DNA of 10,450 nucleotides, taken from contig JBFWUM010000085.1 of NCBI GenBank assembly GCA_050247255.1, positions 1 through 10,450 of the forward strand, written 5' to 3'. Below, one piece after another: positions 4,976 through 10,450 of the stretch (its first letter is position 1; each line of letters opens with the position of its first letter). The stretch comes from JBFWUM01 sp050247255. GTDB lineage: Bacteria; Acidobacteriota; Vicinamibacteria; Vicinamibacterales; UBA2999. A program made the position numbers and the translations under genes. The notes below the pieces were generated by a model. It was given only the letters and a program-made list of their open reading frames with translations. It did not search any database and had not been told where the DNA came from.

Positions 4976-7779
4976 CGACTCATCGTCCGATCCGCACTTG
5001 GCGCACTCGATAGGGGGAAGGGGGGTGGGGGGGGGGGGGGGGCAAGGGCTGTCTCAGGCAAGGAGGATGAAGACATGGAGGGCGAAGCGACACCACGAGC
5101 GCCTTCCGACTGGCCACTGAGGCCTTGCCCAGCCCTTCCCCCTTCCCCCTTTCCCCCTTCCCCCTTTCCCCCTTCCCCCTTCTGCATCGCAGCCATGGCC
5201 TGCCCCATTTCCTTTCGTAAACCGTTCACGTACATGAAGCCGAGGCGGATGCCGCCGTCCTCCTCGACGCGGCACAGCCAGTCGGACTGCTGCACATCGA
5301 TCGGGTGAAAGCGGACGCCGCGCCGCTGCGCGTCCTTGACGAGCGAAGCGGGGTGATAGAACCCCATCGGCTGGTTGTTCAGCAGCGCCGTGTAGAACGC
5401 CGCCGGGTAATGGACCTTGAGATAGGCGCTGGCGTACGCGAGCAGCGCGAAACTGGCGGCGTGCGACTCGGGGAACCCGTAGAGCGCGAACGAGGTGATC
5501 GACTGGATGATGCGCTCCGCCGTCTCGCCGATGATGCCGTTGCCAGCCATGCCGGCGCGCAGCTGCACTTCGATGGCGCGCATCCGCTTCTCGGAGCGCT
5601 TGAACCCCATGGCCCGCCGCAGCTCCTCGGCCTGGCCGCCGGTGAAGCCGGCCGCAACCATCGCCATCCGCAGCAGCTGCTCCTGGAACAGCGGCACGCC
5701 GAGCGTACGCGCCAGCACCGGCTCGAGGCACGGGTGCAGCGGCACCACCGGCTCCTTCCCTGCCCGGCGATTCAGGTAGGGATGCACCATGTCGCCGACG
5801 ATCGGCCCGGGGCGGATGATGGCGACCTGCACCACCAGGTCGTAGAAGTGCGCCGGCTTGAGCCGCGGCAGCGTCGCCATCTGCGCGCGCGATTCCACCT
5901 GAAAGACACCGATAGTATCTGCTCGCTGCAACATGGCATACACCTGCGGGTCATCCTGTGGAATGCGCGCAAGGTCGAACGGTTCCACAGGGGGAAGGGG
6001 GAGGGGGGAAGGGGGAAGGGCTGTCTCAGGGGACAGTCCACTAGTGCCTAGTCCAGCCCTGCCCCCCGCCCCCAACCCCCCCTCCCCCCTGTCCCCTACA
6101 GAGTTCACGAGCTCGACGGCGTCCTGCAGCACGGCCATCATCCCGAGCCCGAGCAGATCGACCTTGACGATGCCCATCTCGGCGCAGTCGTCCTTGTCCC
6201 ACTGGATGACGACGCGGCCGGGCATGCTGGCGGGCTCGAGCGGGACGACCGAGTCGAGCGCGCCCTGGCAGATGACCATGCCGCCGGAGTGCTGGCCGAG
6301 GTGCCGCGGCAGGTCCTGGATGCGAAGCCAGAGCTCGGCAAACGACTTGAGGCGCGGCGTGTCGAGCGCCACGCCGGCGTCGCGCAGGTTGCGCAGCAGC
6401 GTGTCGTTGGGATCGGCAAACTCGAAGTGGTTCATCACCTTGGCCAGGCGATCGACCTGCTGCTCGTCCATCGCCAGCGCCTTCCCCACCTCGCGCGCGG
6501 CGCTGCGGCTGCGATAGGTGATGACGTTGGCGGTCATCGCCGCGCCGAGCCGCCCGTACTTCTCGTAGACGTGCTGGATCACCTGCTCGCGCCGTTCGCC
6601 GCTCGGCAGGTCGAGGTCGATATCGGGCCACTCGCCGCGCTCCTCCGACAGGAACCGCTCGAACAGCAGCTCCATCTTGATCGGATCGACGGCGGTAATC
6701 CCGAGGCTGTAGCAGACGGCGCTGTTGGCCGCCGACCCGCGCCCCTGCACGAGGATGTCGTGCTGCCGCGCGTAGTTGACGATGTCCCAGACGATCAGGA
6801 AGTAGCCGGCGAGATCGAGCTTCTCGATCAGGTCGAGCTCGCGCGCGATCTGCGCGCGCGCCTTGTCGTGATACGGCCGATACCGGTCGCGGGCGCCCGC
6901 CTCGGTGATGTGGCGCAGGAACGACATCTCCGTCTCGCCGTCCGGCACGGGGTACGTCGGGAAGCGATAGCCGAGATCGGCCATCGTGTACTCGAGCCGT
7001 TCGGCAAGGACCAGCGTCCCCTTGAGCGCCTCGGGACGATCGGCAAAGAGCTGCGCCATCGCCTCGGGCGACTTCAGGTAGCGCTCGGCGTTGCGCGCCA
7101 GCGCGCGGCCGGCCGCATCCACCGTCGTCTTGTGGCGCACGCAGGTGAGGACGTCGAAGAGCGCGCGGTCGCGCGGCTCGGCAAAGCGGACGTCGTTGCT
7201 GGCAATGACCGGCACGCGAAAGCCGCGCGCCAGGTTCGTCAGCGCGTCGTTGGCCGCCTCCTCGTCGCGCTGCAGGTGGCGCTGCAGCTCGACACAGACG
7301 TTCTGCCGGCCGAACATCCCGACGAGACGATCGAGCAGCCCACCGACGCCGTAGCGGCGGACGTCGAGGATCGGCTGCCCGGCCAGCGCGACGAGCCCGC
7401 CAGTCATGCCGTCGAGCTCCTCCAGCGCCAGCGCCCCCTCGCCTTTCGGGGCGCGCATCTTCATCGTCGTCACGAGGCGACAGAGATTCTGGTAGCCGCG
7501 CTGCCCGGCGACGAGGACCGGCAGCCGCCAATTTTGAATTTTGAATTTTGAATTTTGAATTGACGACGGGGCTGCAATCGACAGCTCGGCCCCGATGATC
7601 GGCTTGATCCCCGCCTTCAGCGCGGCGCGATGAAAGCGCGGGGCGCCGTAGACGCCGTCGGCGTCGAGCAGGGCGAGTGCCGGATAGCCGAGCGTGGCGG
7701 CGCGCTCGACGAGCGATTCAGGAAGCGACGCCCCCTGCAGAAAGCTGAAGGCGGATGCGGCGTGGAGTTCGATATACAT
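4972..7779 (-). CDS. dnaE2: Error-prone DNA polymerase DnaE2 (C-family), main part up to the frame break
   Basis: The start MYIELHAASAFSFLQGAS at 7779 matches DnaE2 N-termini. An in-frame ATG at 7869 only translates repeats. This part has 935 residues: PHP domain about 1-200, then polymerase core with GRGSAANS (346-353), catalytic D386 and D388 in PDIDLD, and D541 in KVDLLGLG. The fingers/thumb region has FQVESRAQMATLPRLKP, IIRPGPI and YGFPESHAASFA, and the helical region ends at LRKEMGQAMAAM (about 865). DnaE2 does error-prone translesion synthesis with ImuB. In-frame repeats occupy about 70-83 and 561-598. After about 866 a repeat-derived tail leads into seven prolines and off-frame residues to a TGA (4972-4974). 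The normal C-terminus continues in another frame (4205-5053). A run of 16 G at 5027-5042 causes the break. DnaE2 is normally a single polypeptide of about 1,050-1,100 residues. Confidence 0.9.
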   Translation of the reverse strand: MYIELHAASAFSFLQGASLPESLVERAATLGYPALALLDADGVYGAPRFHRAALKAGIKPIIGAELSIAAPSSIQNSKFKIQNWRLPVLVAGQRGYQNLCRLVTTMKMRAPKGEGALALEELDGMTGGLVALAGQPILDVRRYGVGGLLDRLVGMFGRQNVCVELQRHLQRDEEAANDALTNLARGFRVPVIASNDVRFAEPRDRALFDVLTCVRHKTTVDAAGRALARNAERYLKSPEAMAQLFADRPEALKGTLVLAERLEYTMADLGYRFPTYPVPDGETEMSFLRHITEAGARDRYRPYHDKARAQIARELDLIEKLDLAGYFLIVWDIVNYARQHDILVQGRGSAANSAVCYSLGITAVDPIKMELLFERFLSEERGEWPDIDLDLPSGERREQVIQHVYEKYGRLGAAMTANVITYRSRSAAREVGKALAMDEQQVDRLAKVMNHFEFADPNDTLLRNLRDAGVALDTPRLKSFAELWLRIQDLPRHLGQHSGGMVICQGALDSVVPLEPASMPGRVVIQWDKDDCAEMGIVKVDLLGLGMMAVLQDAVELVNSVGDRGEGGLGAGGRAGLGTSGLSPETALPPSPLPLPPVEPFDLARIPQDDPQVYAMLQRADTIGVFQVESRAQMATLPRLKPAHFYDLVVQVAIIRPGPIVGDMVHPYLNRRAGKEPVVPLHPCLEPVLARTLGVPLFQEQLLRMAMVAAGFTGGQAEELRRAMGFKRSEKRMRAIEVQLRAGMAGNGIIGETAERIIQSITSFALYGFPESHAASFALLAYASAYLKVHYPAAFYTALLNNQPMGFYHPASLVKDAQRRGVRFHPIDVQQSDWLCRVEEDGGIRLGFMYVNGLRKEMGQAMAAMQKGEGGKGEGGKGEGGRAGQGLSGQSEGARGVASPSMSSSSLPETALAPPPPPPPFPLSSAPSADRTMSR
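5013..5182. repeat. G-rich/C-rich inverted repeat element, copy 2 (contains frame break)
   Basis: On the plus strand the left arm is G-rich (5013-5042, including 16 consecutive G at 5027-5042), followed by AAGGGCTGTCTCAGG (5044-5058). A variable centre follows, then CCAGCCCT (5129-5136) and a C-rich arm of CCCCCTT-type heptamers to 5182. The arms are mutually complementary, so the element could form a cruciform, and its G-rich strand has G-quadruplex potential. It shares the 15-mer and the CCAGCCCT end with the copy at 5990-6096. It encodes residues about 867-922 of DnaE2 and is where the reading frame is lost. Confidence 0.8.
5990..6096. repeat. G-rich/C-rich inverted repeat element, copy 1 (in frame)
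   Basis: On the plus strand there is a G-rich arm (5990-6015), the 15-mer AAGGGCTGTCTCAGG (6016-6030), a centre with the small hairpin ACTAG-TGC-CTAGT, CCAGCCCT (6053-6060) and a C-rich arm to 6096. It encodes about 36 extra residues of DnaE2 (about 561-598) between LVNS and EPFDLARIPQDDP. Both halves of the peptide resemble those from copy 2: GRAGxG and SxETALxP. Confidence 0.8.
7532..7559. repeat. TTTTGAA heptamer array inside dnaE2 (PHP domain)
   Basis: Four perfect TTTTGAA units are arranged in tandem. The array is translated in frame on the minus strand as part of residues about 72-83 (SIQNSKFKIQN), between GAELSIAA and LPVLVAGQRGY, where DnaE2 homologues have only a short loop. Its AT-rich composition contrasts sharply with the GC-rich surroundings, which supports a later insertion. 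Confidence 0.85.
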
Positions 7780-7783
7780 AGCC

Positions 7784-7875
7784 GGCAGTCTGCAGTCGGC
7801 GGTCGGCAGTAAGGCACTCGGCAAACCAGGCCAGCTGCCGCTGCCCACTGCCGACTGCCCACTGCCCACTGCCGA
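7784..7875. repeat. Inverted heptamer arrays filling the imuB-dnaE2 gap
   Basis: The left array has GGCAGTC-type units (7784-7790, 7791-7797, 7798-7804, 7805-7811). The right array has CTGCCCA/CTGCCGA units (7841-7847, 7848-7854, 7855-7861, 7862-7868, 7869-7875). The two are complementary, so the 96-bp spacer between the imuB stop (7876) and the dnaE2 start (7779) could fold into a large hairpin in the mRNA. The right array abuts the imuB stop codon directly. No clear ribosome binding site for dnaE2 is visible within it. Confidence 0.85.
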
Positions 7876-9318
7876 CTAATCAACCACGCCTTCAATGAAC
7901 CAACTGTCGGCCTCGCGCTCGCGGAACACGCGGTAGGTGCCGCCGTCGCTCAGCGTGACGTCCCACTCGTCGCGGTCCCAGGCGCCCGGCCTGCCCTCCG
8001 CCCACCATCCGCCCGACGTCCGCCACGGCCCGGCGCAGATCGTGACACTGCCCCCACCCAGCCCCGCGCGATCGGTCATCACCCGGACCGGCCGCCCGTG
8101 ATCGACACGAACCCGCGCCGGCACCGGGATCCGAAACCGTCGTAACGCTATTGCTGGTCCCGCAGCGTCATTCGCCCCCACGGACCACCGAGGCACCGAG
8201 GCACCGAGAAAATGACCTTCGGCCCCTCGGACCTCCGGACCTTGCTTTGTCTCGGTGTCTCGGTGTCTCGGTGGTTCGTCTCTGTGTACAGCGTCACTAT
8301 CTGGGGGAACGAAGGGCCGTACGGTGAACGCGCCCGGTTGCCAGGAATCCACTGGCGCCGGTGAGCCGCTGCGTCCCTGGCCCATCAGCGCATCGAGGCG
8401 GGCGATGAGCGTCGACACCTGCTCCGGCGACGGCAGCGGCCGCGTCAGCAGCGAGTACTGGACGATGCGCCCCGGTGTGGGGTCGACGGCCACAGTCATG
8501 CGATCGATGGCAGCGGTAGGCGGATGCGATTCGAGGTCGAGCAGCGCCAGCGTCCGCAGCGTGCGCGCATCGCGGATCGGCGTCGGCAGTTCCAGCGATC
8601 GCTCGTGCACCTCGCGCGAGCCATCGTCTCGTTTTGAGACGAGCTGCAGCCGCACGTGCAGCACGGCGGCGCCGCGGTCGCGCCGCTCGAGGTGCGCCGA
8701 CAGCGGCTCCATCAGCCGGCCGAGGACGAACGACAGCGGCTCGAGCCCTTCGATCGGCCACTCGAGGTCGAGCGCCTGCTCAAAGCGCTCCTCCGGGACG
8801 GCGGGCACCAGCGGCCGCGGGTCCTCGCCGCGCGCCAGCCGCTGCCAGGCAATGCCGCGCTGCCCCAGCCGCGCCGCCAGCTCGCGCGCGTCGAGCGCCG
8901 CCAGCTCGCCGAGCGTCGTCAATCCCCAGCGCCGCAGGGTGGCTATACCGCTATCGGCGCCGCCATCGGCATCGATGTCCGGCACGAGCACCGCCAGCAG
9001 CGTCACCGGCAGCAGATCCAGCGCCGCCGCTTCGGTCCCTGGCTCGATGATGGTCACGCCGGCGCGATCGTGGACGGCCAGCCGCGCCGCCGTCCGTGAC
9101 CCGGCCAGCGCCACGTGCACCCGCAGCCCGCGGTCCGCCGCCTCGCGCCGCAGCTCGTGCGCCATCTCGCGCGCCTCGCCAAACAGCCGCGACACGCCCG
9201 ACAGATCGAGCAGCACCTCACGCTCGCCACAGACCTCGAGACGAGGGGTGAATTCCTGCGCCACCGCGACCAACGCCTCGGTGGCCGTGCCTTCAGCTGC
9301 GTAGAGAGCCCCGAACAT
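7876..9318 (-). CDS. imuB: ImuB, Y-family-like mutasome adaptor protein
   Basis: The product has 480 residues. It starts MFGALYAAEGTATEALVAVA and runs straight into EVLLDLSGVSRLFGEAREM and AARLAVHDRAG, equivalent to the middle of the Y-family palm. It therefore lacks the usual N-terminal portion with the first catalytic acidic motif, consistent with a non-catalytic role. A helix-hairpin region follows (about 126-170, TLRRWGLTTLGELAAL). The little-finger region spans roughly 180-340. The distinctive ImuB C-terminus spans about 385-480: AGPWRTSGGWWAEG, WDRDEWDVTLSDGG, YRVFRE and WFIEGVVD. ImuB links DnaE2 and ImuA to the sliding clamp, but I do not see a clear QLxLF clamp motif. Residues about 345-380 (HRDEPPRHRDTETKQG onward) are repeat-derived. 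Start 9318 has a GGTGAG ribosome binding site. Confidence 0.9.
   Translation of the reverse strand: MFGALYAAEGTATEALVAVAQEFTPRLEVCGEREVLLDLSGVSRLFGEAREMAHELRREAADRGLRVHVALAGSRTAARLAVHDRAGVTIIEPGTEAAALDLLPVTLLAVLVPDIDADGGADSGIATLRRWGLTTLGELAALDARELAARLGQRGIAWQRLARGEDPRPLVPAVPEERFEQALDLEWPIEGLEPLSFVLGRLMEPLSAHLERRDRGAAVLHVRLQLVSKRDDGSREVHERSLELPTPIRDARTLRTLALLDLESHPPTAAIDRMTVAVDPTPGRIVQYSLLTRPLPSPEQVSTLIARLDALMGQGRSGSPAPVDSWQPGAFTVRPFVPPDSDAVHRDEPPRHRDTETKQGPEVRGAEGHFLGASVPRWSVGANDAAGPAIALRRFRIPVPARVRVDHGRPVRVMTDRAGLGGGSVTICAGPWRTSGGWWAEGRPGAWDRDEWDVTLSDGGTYRVFREREADSWFIEGVVD
8184..8275. repeat. ACCGAGGC-type inverted repeat inside imuB
   Basis: The left arm (8184-8208) and right arm (8251-8275) are 25-nt inverted repeats. 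They are complementary at 23 positions, and the other two are G-T pairs. The arms are made of three ACCGAGRC units of 8 nt, with a 42-nt loop. It is translated in frame on the minus strand within ImuB (about residues 345-376). The same family forms the imuA-imuB intergenic hairpin (9349-9429). Confidence 0.85.
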
Positions 9319-9348
9319 TAAGACTCACCGTTCTTCACTGATAACGGG

Positions 9349-9429
9349 CCACCGAGACACCGAGGCACCGAGGATTTCTTTTGCGTACGAATACGTACAA
9401 AAACTCTCGGTGTCTCGGTGCCTCGGTGG
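9349..9429. repeat. ACCGAGRC-type inverted repeat between imuA and imuB
   Basis: The left arm (9349-9372) and right arm (9406-9429) are 24-nt inverted repeats with 22 matching positions. The loop is 33 nt and has a small internal GTACG-AATA-CGTAC hairpin. It fills most of the 118-bp gap between imuA (stop 9437) and imuB (start 9318). No T-run follows, so I call it a repeat element rather than a terminator, although it could attenuate or stabilise the operon mRNA. Confidence 0.8.
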
Positions 9430-9436
9430 TACGTGA

Positions 9437-10183
9437 TCAGCGAAAGTTGCTCCCCGCAGCCACCAGCACTTCACTGTCGAAGCGGCGCTTTGGGGAGACG
9501 ATTCGTGTGGATATCTCGGCGCCCTCGATGCGGCGGCTGCGATCCGAATCCCCGGCCCACGTCGTCTGACCCGTGAGCGCGAGCGTGAGACCGCCGGCGC
9601 TGCGGGCGAGCGGTTCGGGGGTGGTCAGCAGGCAGGCCGTTTCGCTGCCCTCGACCACGCGCTGGATGCGCAGCCACGTCGTGAACGGCAGCCGGCGCAG
9701 CGCGATCATCGGCACGTCGGCGAGATCGAGGGCCACGATGCCGAAGCCACCGGCCTGCAGCACCAGGTTGAGCGCCTTGAGGGCACGGTCGATCGTCCGC
9801 TCGCGCAGGTCGGTCGCCCCCTCGGTCTTCGAAATCGCCTGGCCGCGCACCCAGAGCAGGCGCGGCAGGTCGATCCCCGCCGCCACCGCGGAGGCGACGT
9901 CGAGGCGATCGAAGGTGTCGACGAGCGCCACCACTTCGCCGCGCTGGGTCGCCGCGGCGAGCAGCTGCAGCAGCAGCGTCATCCGCCCCGACGATCGCGG
10001 CCCGCTGATCTCCGATAGCTGGCCGCGCGGCAGGCCGCCGCGCAGCGCCGCATCCAGCGATGCCACCTGCGTGGCCACCGTCGTGACGGCGGCCGGAGGC
10101 GCCGCCGAGGTCAGCGTGCGATCGAGCTTGCGGGCCCGAAGGGCGGTTTCGATGTCCTGGAGCGCGGCTGCGTTTTTCGCCAT
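9437..10183 (-). CDS. imuA: ImuA, RecA-like mutasome accessory protein
   Basis: The product has 248 residues from ATG 10183, with a GAGG ribosome binding site at normal spacing. It carries the RecA-like core: SLDAALRGGLPRGQLSEI leads to GPRSSGRMT (61-69), the RecA Walker A site with Arg in place of the catalytic Lys (RecA has GPESSGKTT). GFGIVALDLADV (about residues 146-157) is at the Walker B position. The degenerate Walker A is expected in ImuA proteins, which bind ImuB and RecA rather than acting as active recombinases. ImuA modulates ImuB-DnaE2 translesion activity. It is the first gene of the imuA-imuB-dnaE2 operon and is transcribed from the promoter just upstream. The gap to imuB is 118 bp and holds a repeat hairpin. 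Confidence 0.88.
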   Translation of the reverse strand: MAKNAAALQDIETALRARKLDRTLTSAAPPAAVTTVATQVASLDAALRGGLPRGQLSEISGPRSSGRMTLLLQLLAAATQRGEVVALVDTFDRLDVASAVAAGIDLPRLLWVRGQAISKTEGATDLRERTIDRALKALNLVLQAGGFGIVALDLADVPMIALRRLPFTTWLRIQRVVEGSETACLLTTPEPLARSAGGLTLALTGQTTWAGDSDRSRRIEGAEISTRIVSPKRRFDSEVLVAAGSNFR

Positions 10184-10186
10184 ACC

Positions 10187-10202
10187 TTCGCCTCGTGGCG
10201 AA
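10187..10202. promoter_or_regulatory. Palindrome over imuA transcription start (candidate operator)
   Basis: TTCGCC-TCGT-GGCGAA is a perfect 6-bp inverted repeat lying between the -10 box and the imuA start codon and overlapping the ribosome binding site. Together with GCGAA-N5-TTCGC just upstream it forms paired GCGAA/TTCGC half-sites around the -10 box. This position fits a repressor site, for example LexA, since such cassettes are SOS-regulated. I do not know the LexA consensus of this lineage, so the identity is a guess. Confidence 0.45.
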
Positions 10203-10232
10203 ACTATAGCGAAAACGATTCGCCCTGATCAA
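10203..10232 (-). promoter_or_regulatory. Putative imuA-imuB-dnaE2 promoter
   Basis: On the minus strand TTGATC (10232-10227) and TATAGT (10208-10203) are separated by 18 nt, a good sigma70-like match. The predicted start is near 10196, leaving a short leader to the ATG at 10183. An inverted repeat GCGAA-N5-TTCGC (10209-10223) occupies the spacer just above the -10 box. It is the only obvious promoter for the cassette and faces away from the MFS gene. Confidence 0.55.
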
Positions 10233-10248
10233 GCCCATTCGTAACGCT

Positions 10249-10450
10249 ATGATGGGCAACGGCTTGGTCATCCGTCGGCTCGCAGCGGCCCTGCACTATC
10301 GCGACTTCCGCGTCCTCTGGTTCGGCGCCCTCACCTCGACCATCGGCACCTGGATGCAGGAGGTCGCGCTCAACTGGCTGATCGTCACGATCACCGGCGC
10401 CGCGTCCGCGTTCTTCCTCGGCCTGCAGACGTTCCTCGGCCAGGCGCCCA
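10249..10450 (+). CDS. MFS transporter (MFS_3/EntS-like), 3' end outside window
   Basis: The open frame runs from ATG 10249 to the window edge, 67 residues without a stop. Residues 10-22 (AAALHYRDFRVLW) are followed by a hydrophobic helix (WFGALTSTIGTWMQ) with the N-terminal MFS_3 motif YRDFR-LW and the GTWMQ segment, then VALNWLIVTITGAASAFFLGLQTFLG. This matches the first two membrane helices of drug/metabolite exporters of the EntS-like type. A second ATG directly follows, and there is no clear ribosome binding site. It is divergent from imuA with 65 bp between starts. There is no visible functional link to the mutagenesis cassette. Substrate and exact start cannot be decided. Confidence 0.8.
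   Translation, partial: MMGNGLVIRRLAAALHYRDFRVLWFGALTSTIGTWMQEVALNWLIVTITGAASAFFLGLQTFLGQAP

Noticed and set aside
5013..5182. CRISPR array or integron-like repeat
   Set aside because: Repeat units are not separated by uniform unique spacers; the pattern is an inverted repeat with simple heptamers.
6041..7531. 496-residue minus-strand frame within dnaE2
   Set aside because: It is a shadow frame of dnaE2: very Arg/Ala-rich, no motifs, while the DnaE2 frame has clear catalytic residues.
6289..7551. 420-residue plus-strand frame opposite dnaE2
   Set aside because: Antisense shadow of a GC-rich gene with no domain or ribosome site.
7780..7869. Longer DnaE2 start at 7869
   Set aside because: The 30 added residues come from heptamer repeats and have no relation to DnaE2; the family start MYIELH is at 7779.
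8255..9304. 349-residue plus-strand frame opposite imuB
   Set aside because: Ser/Arg-rich antisense frame with no domain; imuB has clear family motifs.
8140..10250. A 12-nt match TCGTAACGCTAT at 8140-8151 and 10239-10250
   Set aside because: A few 12-mer matches are expected by chance in 10 kb; flanks do not match.

Overview
This is a GC-rich bacterial chromosomal window that reads almost entirely on the minus strand. The imuA-imuB-dnaE2 mutagenesis cassette, standalone DinB/TfoX/SdpI/Smr-type housekeeping genes and abundant short palindromic and heptamer repeats fit Acidobacteriota (perhaps the Vicinamibacteria). That placement is an inference from gene style, not from a marker gene.

Layout, left to right. 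1-364: the 5' part of a DinB-like protein (minus). 365-503: a spacer with heptamer-like GGTTAGG repeats and two REP-like hairpins. 504-2043: a tight minus-strand operon, transcribed TfoX-domain protein, SdpI-family membrane protein, small membrane protein, DinB-family protein, with 1- and 4-nt overlaps between the last three. 2073-2513: the only complete plus-strand gene, a small KOW-like plus Smr-domain protein. 2535-3286: a minus-strand pair of VOC/PhnB-like protein and NTF2/SnoaL-like protein sharing an ATGA overlap. 3370-4161: a short-chain dehydrogenase resembling DHRS1. 4205-10183: the SOS-type mutasome cassette, transcribed imuA, imuB, dnaE2. 10249-10450: the 5' end of a divergent MFS transporter.

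The cassette is the interesting part. ImuA (RecA-like accessory), ImuB (catalytically dead Y-family-like adaptor) and DnaE2 (error-prone C-family polymerase) normally work together in damage-induced translesion synthesis. A good sigma70-like promoter with two related palindromes lies directly in front of imuA, a plausible SOS operator region. The coding sequences of imuB and dnaE2 are loaded with repeat sequence of the intergenic kind, mostly read in frame: a TTTTGAA heptamer array in the PHP domain, two copies of a G-rich/C-rich inverted repeat element in the polymerase region, heptamer arrays near the OB-fold, and an ACCGAGGC-type hairpin in imuB. A second ACCGAGGC-type hairpin lies between imuA and imuB, and inverted heptamer arrays fill the imuB-dnaE2 gap.

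In the second G-rich element a run of 16 G breaks the dnaE2 frame. The downstream frame contains a C-x2-C-x21-C-x2-C zinc ribbon joined to the normal DnaE2 C-terminus. One extra G would give a single, roughly 1,200-residue DnaE2 with an inserted zinc ribbon. As written, the gene is split into two ORFs with an ATGA overlap. Whether this is a sequencing or assembly indel, a phase-variable switch, or a real split polymerase is the main open question.
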